Source of the DNA: Gnetum montanum
Taxonomy: Eukaryota > Streptophyta > Gnetopsida > Gnetales > Gnetaceae
DNA length: 64,000 nucleotides
Reading direction: 5' to 3'
Assembly (NCBI GenBank): GCA_015680685.1
Contig: MNCI01002059.1
Span: 4,576-68,575, forward strand
Both the position numbers and the translations under genes were made by a program. The notes beneath the pieces were generated by a model. The model had not been told where the DNA came from and did no database searches. It worked only from the letters and a program-made list of their open reading frames with translations. Of this stretch, positions 35,031 through 46,914 are shown one piece after another. Positions within the stretch are counted from its first letter, which is position 1. Each line of letters starts with the position of its first letter.

Positions 35031-36512
35031 CCTTATTCTGATTCAAAAATTAATAAGTGCCTTTCCATTTTTTGTTTTACAATTCTTTTTAATTTCTAGT
35101 TTTTTGATATCCATTTTTTACATTCTTTAATATTTTCACATTCTTTGATATCTTTTAATTTTTTAATAGTTTCCATTTTCTTTTAACATTTTTCATTATT
35201 TATACTTTTTCACAATTCTTACTATCTTTTCATTTCTTTTATACTTCATTTTAAACCCTTTGTAAATAGTTTCAATTACTAATAAGACATATTGAATAAA
35301 AGCAAGATGTGGTCTAATATGGTAAAGATTTCTCTATGTTATCAAGTCATAAGGAACTGATTATTTAAACATTGAGCCCACACCATCCATCCATCCATTC
35401 CATTAATAAGAGGTTCTATATTATTTTTCATCATACAACTAATAATAAACTTGTGATCATTATGCCTAGACTAAAAAGTGAAGAACCAAGATGGAATGTA
35501 AAGGGTGTAACATCAAGGGGATTTGTGGATTCTTTTGATTATTTTTGTAAGTTTTATTATGTTGCTAAGGTTGTATTATATCCTTGTAGATCTAACAAAA
35601 AATGGAAAGTAAGAGTGAAATAAGTGCTACCTTAAAGGATTGACACAAATAAAAATAAAAGAGCACACAATGAATTTATGGGATTCCATTGGAAAGTCAT
35701 GTTACCCATAATTGAAGGTAGGTGGCTTCTCAAAAATCTAAAAATAAAAAGAAAGTGCCATGAATAAAACTCCTTCCTTAGACAATACACCAAGTGAAAA
35801 TACTCCTTACAACATTGATAGTCTTACAATTGTAATTCCAAGAGATGAAATAATGCGATGTCATTGGAATGTGGTTTGGACTTGGTTTGAATCTTGGAAA
35901 GAAAAGCTAGTGATTATTTTAATGACTAATAAAACACAAGAATTCATTATGCCTATGGTAAGATACCTCATGTCCCAATATCTACAATCCCCTCTAAGTC
36001 CATCTTATCTCACTATTTGAATAATCATAACTTATGTTTTGACGTAACATAGAGTTATTTTCCAAATTGGTGGTACTAACATGCCTATTTTACTAAATAG
36101 GTATGAATTACATTCAACTCCTTAAGTGCCTAAGGACACTTCTAGGCATGGTTATACAAGGGAATTAAGGGATGAAGCCTTCCTTGGGGAGGATCCACTT
36201 GTATAACTATTGTATCTTATATCTACCAAGCGATTCCACATCATCTTAAACCTTCCAAAGATTAATAAACACTTTTCATATCATTTACATTTTTTTGTTT
36301 TATAACTATGAATTCATCACCCTTCTCACCCAGCTTATGAACTCTCAGTGCCCAATATTCCTTCTCTATGAACTTCCAATGATGAATTTTTGATAGAAAA
36401 AAGTAAATTCCCATCATCCAAACCCTTTGAGAAACCTTAAAACCTTCTAAACATCCAAAAGAATTAATTTTTTCCATCAAACCCTTCTGAAAAATGAATT
36501 TTCTTAGGCTTT
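35031..36512 (+). other. Spacer of element B
   Basis: T-rich at 35040-35270. Two open frames (35372-35623 and 35760-36020) with PRW/HWNV..TWF-like pieces have no recognised family. They may be remnants of a small gene, as FKMPR...EEPRWNVKG and MRCHWNVVWTWF share an 'RWNV' pattern. Confidence 0.4.
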
Positions 36513-36584
36513 GATATCAGGTCATTGATATCAGATCCTCAATGTTGGATCCTCGATATTGGATCCCAAAAACCCTATATATAT
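36513..36584 (+). promoter_or_regulatory. Internal promoter candidate upstream of ORF2 in element B
   Basis: Four 14-bp units start at 36513 GATATCAG, 36527 GATATCAG, 36541 AATGTTGG and 36555 GATATTGG, then TATATATAT at 36576-36584. GATATCAG and ATATTGGATCC also occur in the element's own 5' LTR (30563 and 30592). CCTCGATATTGG here resembles CCTCGATATCGG of the C1 LTR. It lies about 550 bp before the ORF2 start and more than 3 kb from either LTR. Confidence 0.6.
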
Positions 36585-36832
36585 GTGAGGACTTAAAAAA
36601 TTGTTACATCATTTTTTATATATGCCAAGGAAGATTTTTTGAATTTTCTTTTCTAATTTGAGCTCTAACTTCCTAGATCTCCCAAGACATAACTCAATTG
36701 TTATTGCTCTAATTTTCATGATTTTCAAACCTATTTGATGAAGGAGTGCTCAACTTAGTCATGGGATAGTGTTAGTAAGAAAAATCTAAGCCAGTGTTTA
36801 AAACATTCTAACACCTAGAAGGTATTTTAAGG

Positions 36833-37131
36833 GTAAGTATGAAGTGAAGAGCTAAGATTTTTAAAGAATAATCATACATATTAATGAGAAAACAGTTAAA
36901 TAATGATCTTAAGGAACCATAACCATCATCATGAGGCATACATAAGAACAAATTAGACAATTGTGAAGGGTTATAAAAAGATTAACACCTATGGGATTAC
37001 TTTTTACAAAAATTTTCTATCTCTACAATCATAAACTAAGAACATAATGAAACCAAGGGTATGAGTAAGGTATGAAAATGCTAAGAATAAAGGTGAATAC
37101 CTTAATAATTTTTAATCCTTAATAATTGCAG
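36833..37131 (+). other. Candidate leader intron before ORF2 of element B
   Basis: AAGG|GTAAGTAT at 36833 is a near-perfect donor, and TTAATAATTGCAG at 37119-37131 a good acceptor; the ORF2 ATG follows at once. An alternative donor CTAGAAG|GTATTT at 36822 aligns with the donor of element A. Confidence 0.5.
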
Positions 37132-39888
37132 ATGGTTGCAAAGAGAGGAGTAGAAGGAGGATCTTAACAAGGAGTAAGCAAATGACCAAGAGACCAAGGT
37201 AGAGGTTGAACCAAAGGACAAGAACTAGAATATGAGGAGTAGGAAGCCCAGTTATTTAGCATTCTTCAACAAACTCCTACTATGGGAAAATTGGCCCAAG
37301 GAGAGGTAGAGGAACCACAAGTGCTAGGATAATGCCTTATGTTGTCATAGGACTACCTCCACACCATTCGAGAAAGATCCATCCTAACCACAGTCATTGT
37401 GGAGATGAACTTTGGTCCATTTATGGAATTTATTCTTAAAGTGGTAAGGATGCAACTCCAAGCATCACCACTATGGCCAATAGTATCACAAAATGGTGAA
37501 TGGCACCTTGGGGAGACTTATCAATTTTGGCAAAACAAAGAAGAGGGAACTACTGTGAACATTGGAGGAATCTTATTGCCATTCTCAATCAAGAAAATTG
37601 TAGAAGCTTTGAATATACTGAATGAAGAAACAAGGTTAGCAAATCTATCCATCCTATTTGATCTTGAAAGTAGAAAGCTATGATTAAAATGGGCTTATGG
37701 AAAAGAGGATAAGGGATATAATGAACTAGCTTTGGAAGAAAGAAAATACTTCAAAATTAACACTTATTGCTTATTCTTAACAAAAGGACTCAATCAACTA
37801 TCAACTTATGCAGCTAGAGGTGGTGCGATCTTGATGGGCAAACATAATGCCAACCTCTCATAACTATACTTCAAGGAAATATAGAGGCAATTTGAAGAAA
37901 AGAAGGTAGGAAAGGCTACACTTCCAATTCCTTGCCTTATCAAGAAAGTGTGTAAGCAAGTTGGAATCCTAGGATACATCAATGACATTTTCAGGAGAGC
38001 CCAAAATGCTTCATATGCTAAGTTGCTCAAACTAGCATAACTAAGAAAAGACCATGGTGAGGAGAAAGAGCAAGAATAAGAATAAGAGCAACAACAACAA
38101 CATTAACAAGTAGGGCCTAGTAGCTAATAGTAATAGTAGTAGCAATAAGAACTACAAGTCCCACCACCATTACCGCAAGATTATAGACTGTAGATGAACC
38201 ATCTACAACAGATTGTAGGAAAACTCAACTTGGGAATAAGGGAGGAGGCCACTCTATATAGGTTCATTGATATTACCATTAGACACATAGTCTCAACTAA
38301 TCCAACAAGTGGATAGATTTCATTACAGTTAGGAGGAGAGGTATAGCGGTCACAATAAATATTTGGGAACGTGACATCATTCCAAGTGGTGCTAGAGACT
38401 AGAGAAGGAGCCACAGTAGTGGTAATGCAACACCAAGATGTAGTAGGAGCAGTAGTGGTGATCACTGATCACATCTAAAAATCCTTCAATATACTTGTTG
38501 TATCATTAGTGGACTTAGCTAGATCCAACGATGCTCAGATGCTAGCTGGAATCTCAATGATTCTTGCTAATCATGAGGATGTGGCCGATAGATTACTACA
38601 AATTGGGTAGGTTATGACACCACTTTTTGACATCCCTAGTGAATTCACTAGAGTACAATTTGAGCTCATCACCATCAAAGGAAAATTGGTCATGGTAAAG
38701 ACTAGGGTGGAGCATCTAGAGAAGAAACTCTAAAACTACAAGAAAATCTCGTAGCCTTGATAGTTGAACAAAGAGATCCTATGCAATTCATTATGCTTGA
38801 ATAGATTGAGTAATTAAAGATAGAATAGATTAGCAACCTAATCAAGTAGAATAAATATTTGGTAACTAAGAAAGAGAAAATTGTATGGAATGCCTCTATA
38901 GTTGAAGCATAGACATATGCACATTGGAAGGTACTTAGCACAGTATAGGAGAAAAACAAACAACTTGTTACTGATAACATGAGGTTGATCAATGTAGAAA
39001 AATAAAAAAAAAGCATATTTGAGGAGAGCATCCACCAGTTGATGAAACAACTGGTAAGGGTTAACTAGGATATGAGTTGCCTCACAAGAGAAAATAGAAC
39101 CCTTTTTATGGAGGAGGTACATGCCATTTGAAAAAAGTCTATCATTGAAATTAGTGTGTGGAAAAATAAGATAAAGAAACATAAGAGGCTTAAGGAACAC
39201 TTACGTGATCAGTTAGGTATGTACAAGTAGATAAGTGAGAAAGAAATCCATATGGTAAAGGCTAGAATTATCTTAATTTAAGCACAAAATCCTAACTAAC
39301 AATCCATCCTGGATAGTTATGCCCTTGTCCAGCAAGAGGAAGTAAAAAATAAAGACTTGCAAATTAAGAACTTGAAAGATTACATGGGGTTAGCTAACCT
39401 TTCTTATGCTAACTTGGCCATGTTGATAGTAGGTAGGCCCAGAAATAAGCTAGAACAACAAGTAGTAGCCACATATGTAGTGTACGAGAAAAAGTTTATG
39501 GATCCAAAAGATGCTTTGTAGTAACTCTAACTAGCAAACTCTAAACTGGAAGTAGTAAAAGTTGGCTACCATGGGCAAAAAGATGTAGTAGCAAACCTAG
39601 CCAAAAGATTAACTGATTATCATGAACTCTGTGAGAAAGCTCGAGCATTTGAGAAGGAGATAAGGCAGTTTGTAGCTTGGTATGTTAAAGAAAATTAAAT
39701 GTTTTTATAGCTATCATGCCCATGGAACGTGTTGATTCCATCAAACATTGGTTCATCAACATGGACGATTCATGATCCCAGAATGGAAGAAGAAAAACTT
39801 CAGGCACTCCCGAATCAATACAAATTTTAGAGGCCTGATGGTAAAGGGAAGCAACCAATGGAAGAAGCACTGCTTCCTAAAATATAAG
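37132..39888 (+). pseudogene. Accessory ORF2 of element B (plant transposon-associated domain plus coiled coil)
   Basis: The start ATGGTTGCAAAGAGAGG matches element A ORF2. The N-terminal part (37399-38030) reads MNFGPFMEFILKVVRMQLQ, NEGTTVNIGGILLPFSIKKI-like sequence, VEALNILNEET, then YCLFLTKGLNQLSTYAARGG and LPIPCLIKKVCKQVGI. This follows the same order as the accessory ORF of element F ('v.G..l..S...I...L' then '.FP.LI...C...GV'). A Gln/Pro linker follows, then a long Glu/Lys/Leu-rich part (38640-39690) with heptads (IHQLMKQLVRVN, KKHKRLKEHLRDQLG, LQIKNLKDYMGLANLSYANL), a block ANSKLEV...LAKRLTDYHEL shared with A, and FVAWYV. It may be a DNA-binding or multimerising protein; no enzymatic motif seen. 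Confidence 0.6.
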
Positions 39889-40066
39889 GCTACATCCAAC
39901 TTGACTAGATTTTTTTTGTTTTGTAAAGTTATCATGATTTGTGTCATTTTTGTAAACTCCACTATGGCATTAGAGAGTCATGTATATAGTGGTTAGTGTC
40001 ATGTGAATCTACCTCCTTGTAAGCAACTCTATCCTTATTTTTTAAACTCAAGGACAAGTTTTCAAT

Positions 40067-40080
40067 CAATCCTGGGGGTA
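40067..40080 (+). promoter_or_regulatory. Polypurine tract of element B
   Basis: caatcctgggggta directly before the 3' LTR start TGATAAATTC. Confidence 0.75.
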
Positions 40081-40558
40081 TGATAAATTCAAATTTTGAC
40101 TCTTTCTATTGTCAAGTGGAATGGATACGATGGATTTTAAACATTAAGTGTGATTGTTTGGTAATCTAGTAGTATTATCGCTTGGTTCACCTAGTAGCAT
40201 AATACTTGGTAATCCCAATAATGATTGCATGAGTCCAACACATTTACAAAGAATTAGGAATGAATGTCCATTGCCTAGGCTGGATTAGCTTTGTTTATTA
40301 TCACTTAGATTTAGAAACTACTTCATTCACATCATGTTCACTAGGAGTAATATGGCCCATACAACATTAGTATCATACATCTCATAGTGAGTTAAACCAT
40401 ATGCATTGATTTTACTAGCTCATGTGGGAAGAAAATGATTATGAACTCTAACCAATTACGAGCATAATTACATTACCTTTTCCATGGAATTTAATTGGTC
40501 TACATGTGAACACTCGTATTGCGTATGGTTGGGTGTTGGACTACTCCATCGCTCATCA
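40081..40558 (+). mobile_element. Element B 3' LTR with internal deletion
   Basis: The first 20 bases match the 5' LTR start and the rest matches 30985-31444. About 430 bp, holding the whole word array, the TATA box and the transcription start region, are missing, with ACT at the junction on both sides. Confidence 0.85.
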
Positions 40559-40563
40559 CTAGC

Positions 40564-42240
40564 ATAATTAGAAATTTTTGGAGCCTTAACCTTAGTATTG
40601 ATAAAAAAAGAATCTTTATCCAAAGTCATAGTGCTCATCTTGCTAAGTAGGATCTCAAAAATATTAGTAGATGAGTGAAAGCTTAACCTATTTGAGTCGT
40701 TGCACCTAGGCTCAAACCCATGTCTTCAACTTGAGAAACAAGCATCTTACCAACACTTTGAATGATGGTCCCTTTTAGCTTCATTGTGGAAATTACCAAA
40801 ACTCCTTAATATAGTGGGAACACATTAATTCTCCACCCTTAAAAGTGGTCCATCCTCGGATTCACTAGCATCGTCCAAGACTATTTCACATTCTATTTTT
40901 ATTTTAACAAGAAAAATAATTTAATTTATAAAATTGGGTTATTTCCTCAATAAATCATGGGGTATTGCCTCATTGTTTGAGAACATTGTTGTATTTTTGT
41001 AACATTTTGGCCACTAGTGAAGTAAAATTTGAATTAAGAAAGAAATTTAATTATGTGGTAAAATCGAATCAAGCTTCAATGTACAACATTATTGGCCAGT
41101 TAATGCTTTAACAATATGGAAGAAGGTAACACGATGTATCACTTTTGAGAAAATAAGAAATGGCTTAGCATTATTTATGGCATGTATTAATAGTTCAATG
41201 CAAAAAGATATTGAGGTCAAACTTTGAAAAAAATTTAAATGGCTAGTTTATAATGGTTTTATTAGCATAAAAATAGCATCAATGGAGTTTAAATTCCTAA
41301 GAAGGTTTCAAGCTCAAGTTTTAATGGGAGATAAAAAGATTGTTTTTAAGATATAAATAGTGATCCATAATAGTTATATGGCATAAACATGAGGTTCAAA
41401 AATGAAATTTTTATTTGGTTAAAGTATAGGATTAAAGGTGTGCGCAATTTTGGCACAAGTTGTTTAGAAAGAACTATGAAGGTATAGTAAGTCTAGCCCA
41501 AATAATCCTAGCTCATGAATTAGGAGAAAATTTATTTGGCCAAGTTAGTTCATGCATTGAATACTCAATAAAAATATTGGCCAGGATGAAAATCAAAATA
41601 GGAAAAATTCCATTCATCTTATTTGCAAAGTGGAGAAAATTGATTTCATCCCAATATAAAGAGCTAGATCTACAAGTAGAAAATCAACAGTTTTTTCCCT
41701 AAGATAAAAGTTTATTTTCAAGAGGTCTCACATTAAAACTCTAGATGAAAACAAAAATTTTTATCTAGCCAATATGCAAAATGAAGATTATGTTGTTATT
41801 TGACAAAGAAAAATATGGGATTGGATCAACACACTATAATGACATCATTTGTTAAAGTCAGAATTTTCTAACTTGTGAACTAGGGGAAAATGAATTTGTT
41901 CCAATTCACATTTTGAAATGAGATAATGGCCATAAGATATGAAAAATAGGAAAGCATTTAACTTAGGTTAACAAAGATCAAATGGATATGTGAATGGCCT
42001 AAAATTTGAAGTGGGGAAAAAAAAGTTTTGACCCCATATACAAATTGGGATAAAGTTAATTTTCCCTAGCTTAGATCATTGAGGAAGGATGAAATTGGCC
42101 AAAATATGTTCTCTTCTATTAACTATTCCATCAAAATAGATTTTCTCTAGTTTGCATAGATAAAGTCACATGAATTTTCTATTGTGAATTTTGAGATGGA
42201 TATCATGATTGGAATCATGTTGGACAAACTAAAAAAAAAA
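40564..42240. other. Unassigned sequence with scattered precursor units of the minisatellite
   Basis: No gene. Phrases such as 'tttggccaagtt', 'attggccagg' and 'aggagaaaattt' recur, so the minisatellite that follows seems to have grown out of this sequence. Confidence 0.45.
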
Positions 42241-42260
42241 TTCCAATTTTTCCATTTTTC

Positions 42261-43000
42261 TATTTGAGGAAGTTTTATTTTGTTAAATTTACTATTTGAT
42301 CAAGTTCCATGTTTTCCATTTCACTATTTGGTCAAGTTTTGTTTTCTCCATTTTACTATTTGGCCAAGTTTGATTTTTTCCATTTCACTATTTGACCAAG
42401 TTCCATTTCATCCATTTCACAATTTGGCCAAGTTCTATTTTCCCCATTTAACTATTTGACCAAGACCCAATTTCATTATTTTAGTTGAAGTAGAGAAAAA
42501 TCCATTTTCCCCATTTTGCTTTTTGGCCAAAATGCATTTTACCAATTTCAATTAAATTGGAGAAAAACCCATTTTCCACATTTCAAATGAACCAAAGAAA
42601 AACTCATTTGCTCCATTTTGCTATTTGGCCAAAACTTGTTTTTCCCATTTCAGGGAGAAAAACTGATTTTTTCCATTTTATTATTTGACCAAAACCTACT
42701 TTTCCCATTTTAGCTTAACCAAAGAAAAATCCATTTTTCCCATTTTACTATTTGGCAAAAACCTATTTTCATCATTTTAGTCGAATAAGAGAAAAATCCA
42801 TTTTCTCCATTTCTCTATTTGATAAAAGCCCATTTTCCCCATTTCAGCCAAATTAGAGAAAAACCCATTTTTTCCACTTGGCCAAAACTTGTTTTTCCCA
42901 TTTTAGCCAAACTAGAAAAAACTAATTTGGCCCATTTTACTATTTGGCCAAAACCCATTTTTCCCATTTCATCAAACTAGAGAAAAACTCATTTAGCCTA
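42261..43000. repeat. Minisatellite: 32-bp units turning into 67-bp units
   Basis: The core 'ccattt(t/c)actatttggccaag' recurs with TATTTG at 42261, 42293, 42325, 42357, 42389, 42421 and 42453, exactly 32 bp apart. From 42453 on, the core recurs at 42520, 42622, 42682, 42749, 42816 and 42941, mostly 60 or 67 bp apart, with an added 'cccattttagccaaa.tagagaaaaa' half. No open frame. Confidence 0.9.
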
Positions 43001-44770
43001 AAGAAAACATCATCTCTCCTAATTCATAATTTGGGACAAATTTATTTCATCCAAGATTGAGCCAGGACATAGAAAAAGATATGAAAAAAATGGCCATTAT
43101 ACTACTTGCAAAATGGGCAAATTGAAATTTTCCTATTTCCTCGAATGATGAAGAAATGGCCATGTGGTAGTAATCTAATGACATTATAGAAATGGAATTA
43201 AGCTGATTTATCCAGAAAATGGTAGCAAAACACTAGTTGGTAGAGACCATTAGAAAGGTTTTCACAAAATTTTTGAAGATTGTGAAACCACACAAGATTG
43301 TTTGCAAAATTTGGCCTTTAAATCTTTTAGTTATAATATTAGGTAGAATTAACAAACAAGGTACAAATGCAAGACTTAGAGAAGAAGAATCCAAAACTAG
43401 AAAATGATCAAATATTTATTACTATTACCAATAACTATAGACCAATCAAGAATTATGAGCAAAATCATTTAGAATCAACACCAAGTCTAGAGAATCTGTC
43501 TTAATTCATGAGAAAATAGTTATCAAACTAGTTCATTTCATCCTTCAATGATGTTATGGCAAGGATCATAAATGAAGTTGAAAGAAGCTGATGGGCCAAA
43601 ACTAACATGGAAAGGACATTGTAGAATATCCAAGAATATGAGAACATAACTAATGCCATTGACATCACAAAATCAAATGATGACAGAGAGAAAAAAATAT
43701 TGTAATCATTTATTATCGTTGAAAAGAAGAAAGTGATTGAGGCATTATCACTATTATATAAGCAAATTTATCACATGAGACTTGTTTAATGAAGATGAAC
43801 ATGTCTAAGAATTCTTGATAGAAACTCTTCTTATAGTAGAGATCCAATAGCATCTAGCATATTTAAACTTCATTAAATATGCATTTGAAAAGGGAGTGGA
43901 CGTCAATTTATCCTAATAACTATTTTACAACTCCTTTATAGTTATAAATGATTCTTTACATTATAACCAATTCTTTTCAATTATAACTGATTAAGATCTT
44001 ACTATATAGAGCCAGGGCCTTTGGTAAAAAAAAGAAGGGGAAAAAATCAACAAAAAGATACTATTGGTGAATTGTGTACAATGGTATTTTGGAGTAAGAT
44101 TTGATTCAGATTTTTCCTCTAATCTATGAGCTATGATTATTTTTACTTTATATCATTTTTGCTTAGCTATGATAAAAATCATAGCACACCTTACAATCAT
44201 TTTTTGGATTTTTTTTGAATTGCTTATAATAGCCAAGGATTCAACAATTTTTGTTATCATTGATTGACCAGAATAACTTCAAATTTTTAGAGTGTTTTCT
44301 AATATTGATGATGGCTCATTTAAATGTTTAATATTTCATCCAATTCTATTGTTTTATGTCACAAAACTATTGAATGTCACTTTATTTCCAGTTTTCTTGT
44401 GAAATTTTCTTTAGGGAATATTGGTAGTAGATTTGTAGAATTGAAATTAAATATTGAAAGAAAGAATGATTGGTATAGCTAGCTCATTATCAATATTGTA
44501 TAGACTAGCTTTCTTTGATAAAAGTAGAAAATATTTTAACTCATAGAATAGAGTTTTTGAAAGCTAAATCTTTCTTTAAAGCTACTATTTGCTATTGAAA
44601 CTTCAAGATAGTATAAAATTTACATTAAGCATAAATTTGAAAACACCTTGCTCATACAAATTCTAAGTATTGTTTGGTGGTATCCAAGCCTTAGTGTTGC
44701 TAGAAACCAATAAGAACTAAAATTTGAGTTTGAAAGAATCCCTTGTCTAAGCTATTTTAGTTACTAAGCC
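43001..44770. other. Unassigned; possible 5' LTR of gypsy E
   Basis: TACTATATAGAGCC at about 43988 resembles a promoter TATA with a start region 30 bp on. The stretch ends GGGACCACAACG before TTGGCGATAGGAAGG at 44784, which could be an LTR end with primer site. No matching 3' LTR found, so this is tentative. Confidence 0.3.
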
Positions 44771-45095
44771 TGGGACCACAACGTTGGCGATAGGAAGGAA
44801 GCCCAATGTGGTTCCCAAAAGTTTGCTTTGGAGCTAGAAGGAGGGATGAATTAAGCTTTTGTTCTATTCATGATTGAACATCTTGAGAAGTCTGGAAAAC
44901 TTGACAATCATAAGGAATATTCAAAATTTAAGATTAAGCCTCATCATAAGAAAAGAAAGAAAAGGTTTGTGAAGTAGGAACAAGTAGTGGAGTTAAAACC
45001 AAAAGAACTAGAACTTCACCTCTTTATCTGGTTTACTAGTCTTTATAATTATAAGGAAAAATTCTTGACATTCTATAACTAGAAGAAATTCCAAT

Positions 45096-46130
45096 ATGGA
45101 AAATCCACCACCAACAAATCCTTGGACATCCTTGAGATTTCCTAACTACAATGATATCCCTAAAGCAACTTACAAATATTTACTTGGTTAAAGGGTACAT
45201 TCATTTATTTGAGTTATCATTAGCACATGCAAATATCCAACACCAAAATCAAGCTTGTAGGTTTTTTGTAGCCAATCTGAGAGATATGGCTCAAATTTGG
45301 TATTCTAACTTGCCAAGCAATAACATTACCAATTGGGATGATATTAAGAATCTATTCATAGCTTAGTTTGATAATCAAATTGATCAACAATTGTACTTTG
45401 GATTACCTCAAATAAAATAAAACACAAAGGAATTAGTTAGGGAGTTCAACATTAAATTTCAAAGAATTTATGGTCTATTCCAACAACAATGCAGACCATC
45501 AGATGAAATTCTTAAAGAGATATTTTTTGAGGATTGTTAATCCAAATATTTTAATATGGTTGAGAAAAACTCCTAGTTTGAATACTTTAAATGATTTATT
45601 TATTAAAGCTATTGAATTAGAAAAATAATTAAATTTAACCAATAGTAAAAACATGCAACCCTTAAATGATAAACAAAAAAATTATAGTCTCTTTGCATAA
45701 TATGACTCAACTCAAAATGCTTCCTTACAGAAGTAAAGAATTAGGTGTAGATCTGCTAGATCAAGAGGAGAAGCAAGAAAAAATTAAAATTTCTTAAGGA
45801 TCTATCAAATAAAGTCATAAAATTACAAGAAGCTTTAGCCAAAGTGAAGATTTAGGAAGAGGAAAATCATAAAAAAAAATAGACATTATGAAGTTAAAAC
45901 AATGGATTCAAATGATGATGAAGCTATGGCAGCTTCAAACTTTCTAGATATTGAATGTAATAACAAAATTTTAGACATACATTATATCCATAAATATTCT
46001 AAAAGTGAAAGTTATTTATTAATAAATTTAGAAGATGATTCCTTGTTTGATGAAGAATGCAATAATAATGAAGGATATAATTTAAGGTTCAAAGAGAAAG
46101 AAAAAAATGACTTCTTCTAAATTCTCAAAT
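45096..46130 (+). pseudogene. gag of gypsy E, decayed
   Basis: ATG at 45096 begins MENPPPTNPWTSLRFPNYND. Next come IHLFELSLAHANIQHQNQAC, RFFVANLRDMAQIWYSNLP, NITNWDDIKNLFIA, and, after a stop, NTKELVREFNIKFQRIYGLF and PSDEILKEIFF, the standard gypsy capsid series. The 45902-46120 piece is acidic (SNDDEAMAASNF, EDDSLFDEEC). A zinc knuckle was not seen. Confidence 0.75.
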
Positions 46131-46469
46131 AATATTCCTAAATCCACTACTAAGCAAAAGGCTTTTAAATCAAAAGAAAAACAAAAGAAGAATTAGAAAG
46201 ATCATAAAGAGAATGAAAACTCTTAAGGAAATGCATTGAATATCCAATTGTATAGGAGAAAGAACTTTTATGGTAAATAGGAATATGATTTAATAGAGGA
46301 TATTAAATTTATCAAAGCTAATATAAGTGTATATCAATTGATGCAAATGGATAGTCAGCAAAAGAAGGTCTTGAAAATGATTAAAGGAAAGAAGTAGGGG
46401 AATTTGAGACAAATGTTTTCTATGATGAGAATAAGATTAAGGAAAAATACCCATGTATACCTGATAAAG

Positions 46470-46700
46470 AAGCCCATCCTTTTCTCATAACAATCAAGTT
46501 AAATGGAAGTTATTTGCATAAGTTTTTGGTTGATTCATGAGTTTCTTCAAGTGTTTTGCTATTATGAATATGTAAACAACTAGGTCTCATAGTAGAACAG
46601 TCAAATAAAAAGACCATTTAGGTGGATAAAAGTAGAGTGAAAATTGTGGGATAGTTGGAAATTTTATTACTAAAATACCTTGTAAGCCCTATATTAAAAG
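46470..46700 (+). pseudogene. Aspartic protease of gypsy E, decayed
   Basis: AHPFLITIKLNGSYLHKFLVD is followed by S.VSSSVLLL..CKQLGLIVE, the gypsy 'FLVDSGASSSVIP...CK.LGL' active-site region with Gly replaced by a stop and Ala by Val. Then IQVDKSRVKIVG..EILLLKY. Confidence 0.7.
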
Positions 46701-46914
46701 TAGAGGAACAATTCAAATAGTAGATATTTTATATTCATATAGTCTTTTTTTGAGCTAAAATTGGAGCAAAATTCTCTCAGGATACATAGCCATTGATTAT
46801 TCACACATGTGGTTTCCATGGAATGGGCAACCAAAACATATTTTTGTATATAGTAAACTCTTCATGCTAAAGATATTTTAGTAGAAGTGTGTTCTCTAAG
46901 ATAGATTTCTATTT

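Larger units (their letters stand above)
30536..40558 (+). mobile_element. Element B: complete non-autonomous gypsy-type LTR element with accessory ORF2
   Basis: LTR 30536-31444, primer site, gag, protease, internal purine tract, spacer, internal promoter candidate, leader intron candidate, ORF2, polypurine tract, LTR 40081-40558. Flanks CTAGT (30531-30535) and CTAGC (40559-40563) agree at four of five bases, a likely target duplication that confirms both ends. RT, RNase H and integrase are absent. Confidence 0.85.

Noticed and set aside
38702-39200. Minus-strand frames of 109 and 120 codons with membrane-like Phe/Leu runs
   Set aside because: They are the complement of the Lys/Glu-rich coiled-coil part of ORF2 in element B, which gives hydrophobic codons on the other strand.
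42261-43000. CRISPR-like array with 32-bp period
   Set aside because: There are no unique spacers between constant repeats; whole units diverge gradually, and the context is a plant genome. It is a minisatellite.
44784-44798. TTGGCGATAGGAAGG as the primer site of gypsy E
   Set aside because: The position fits, but I cannot match it with confidence to a plant tRNA 3' end, and no LTR pair for E was found. Left as a possibility only.
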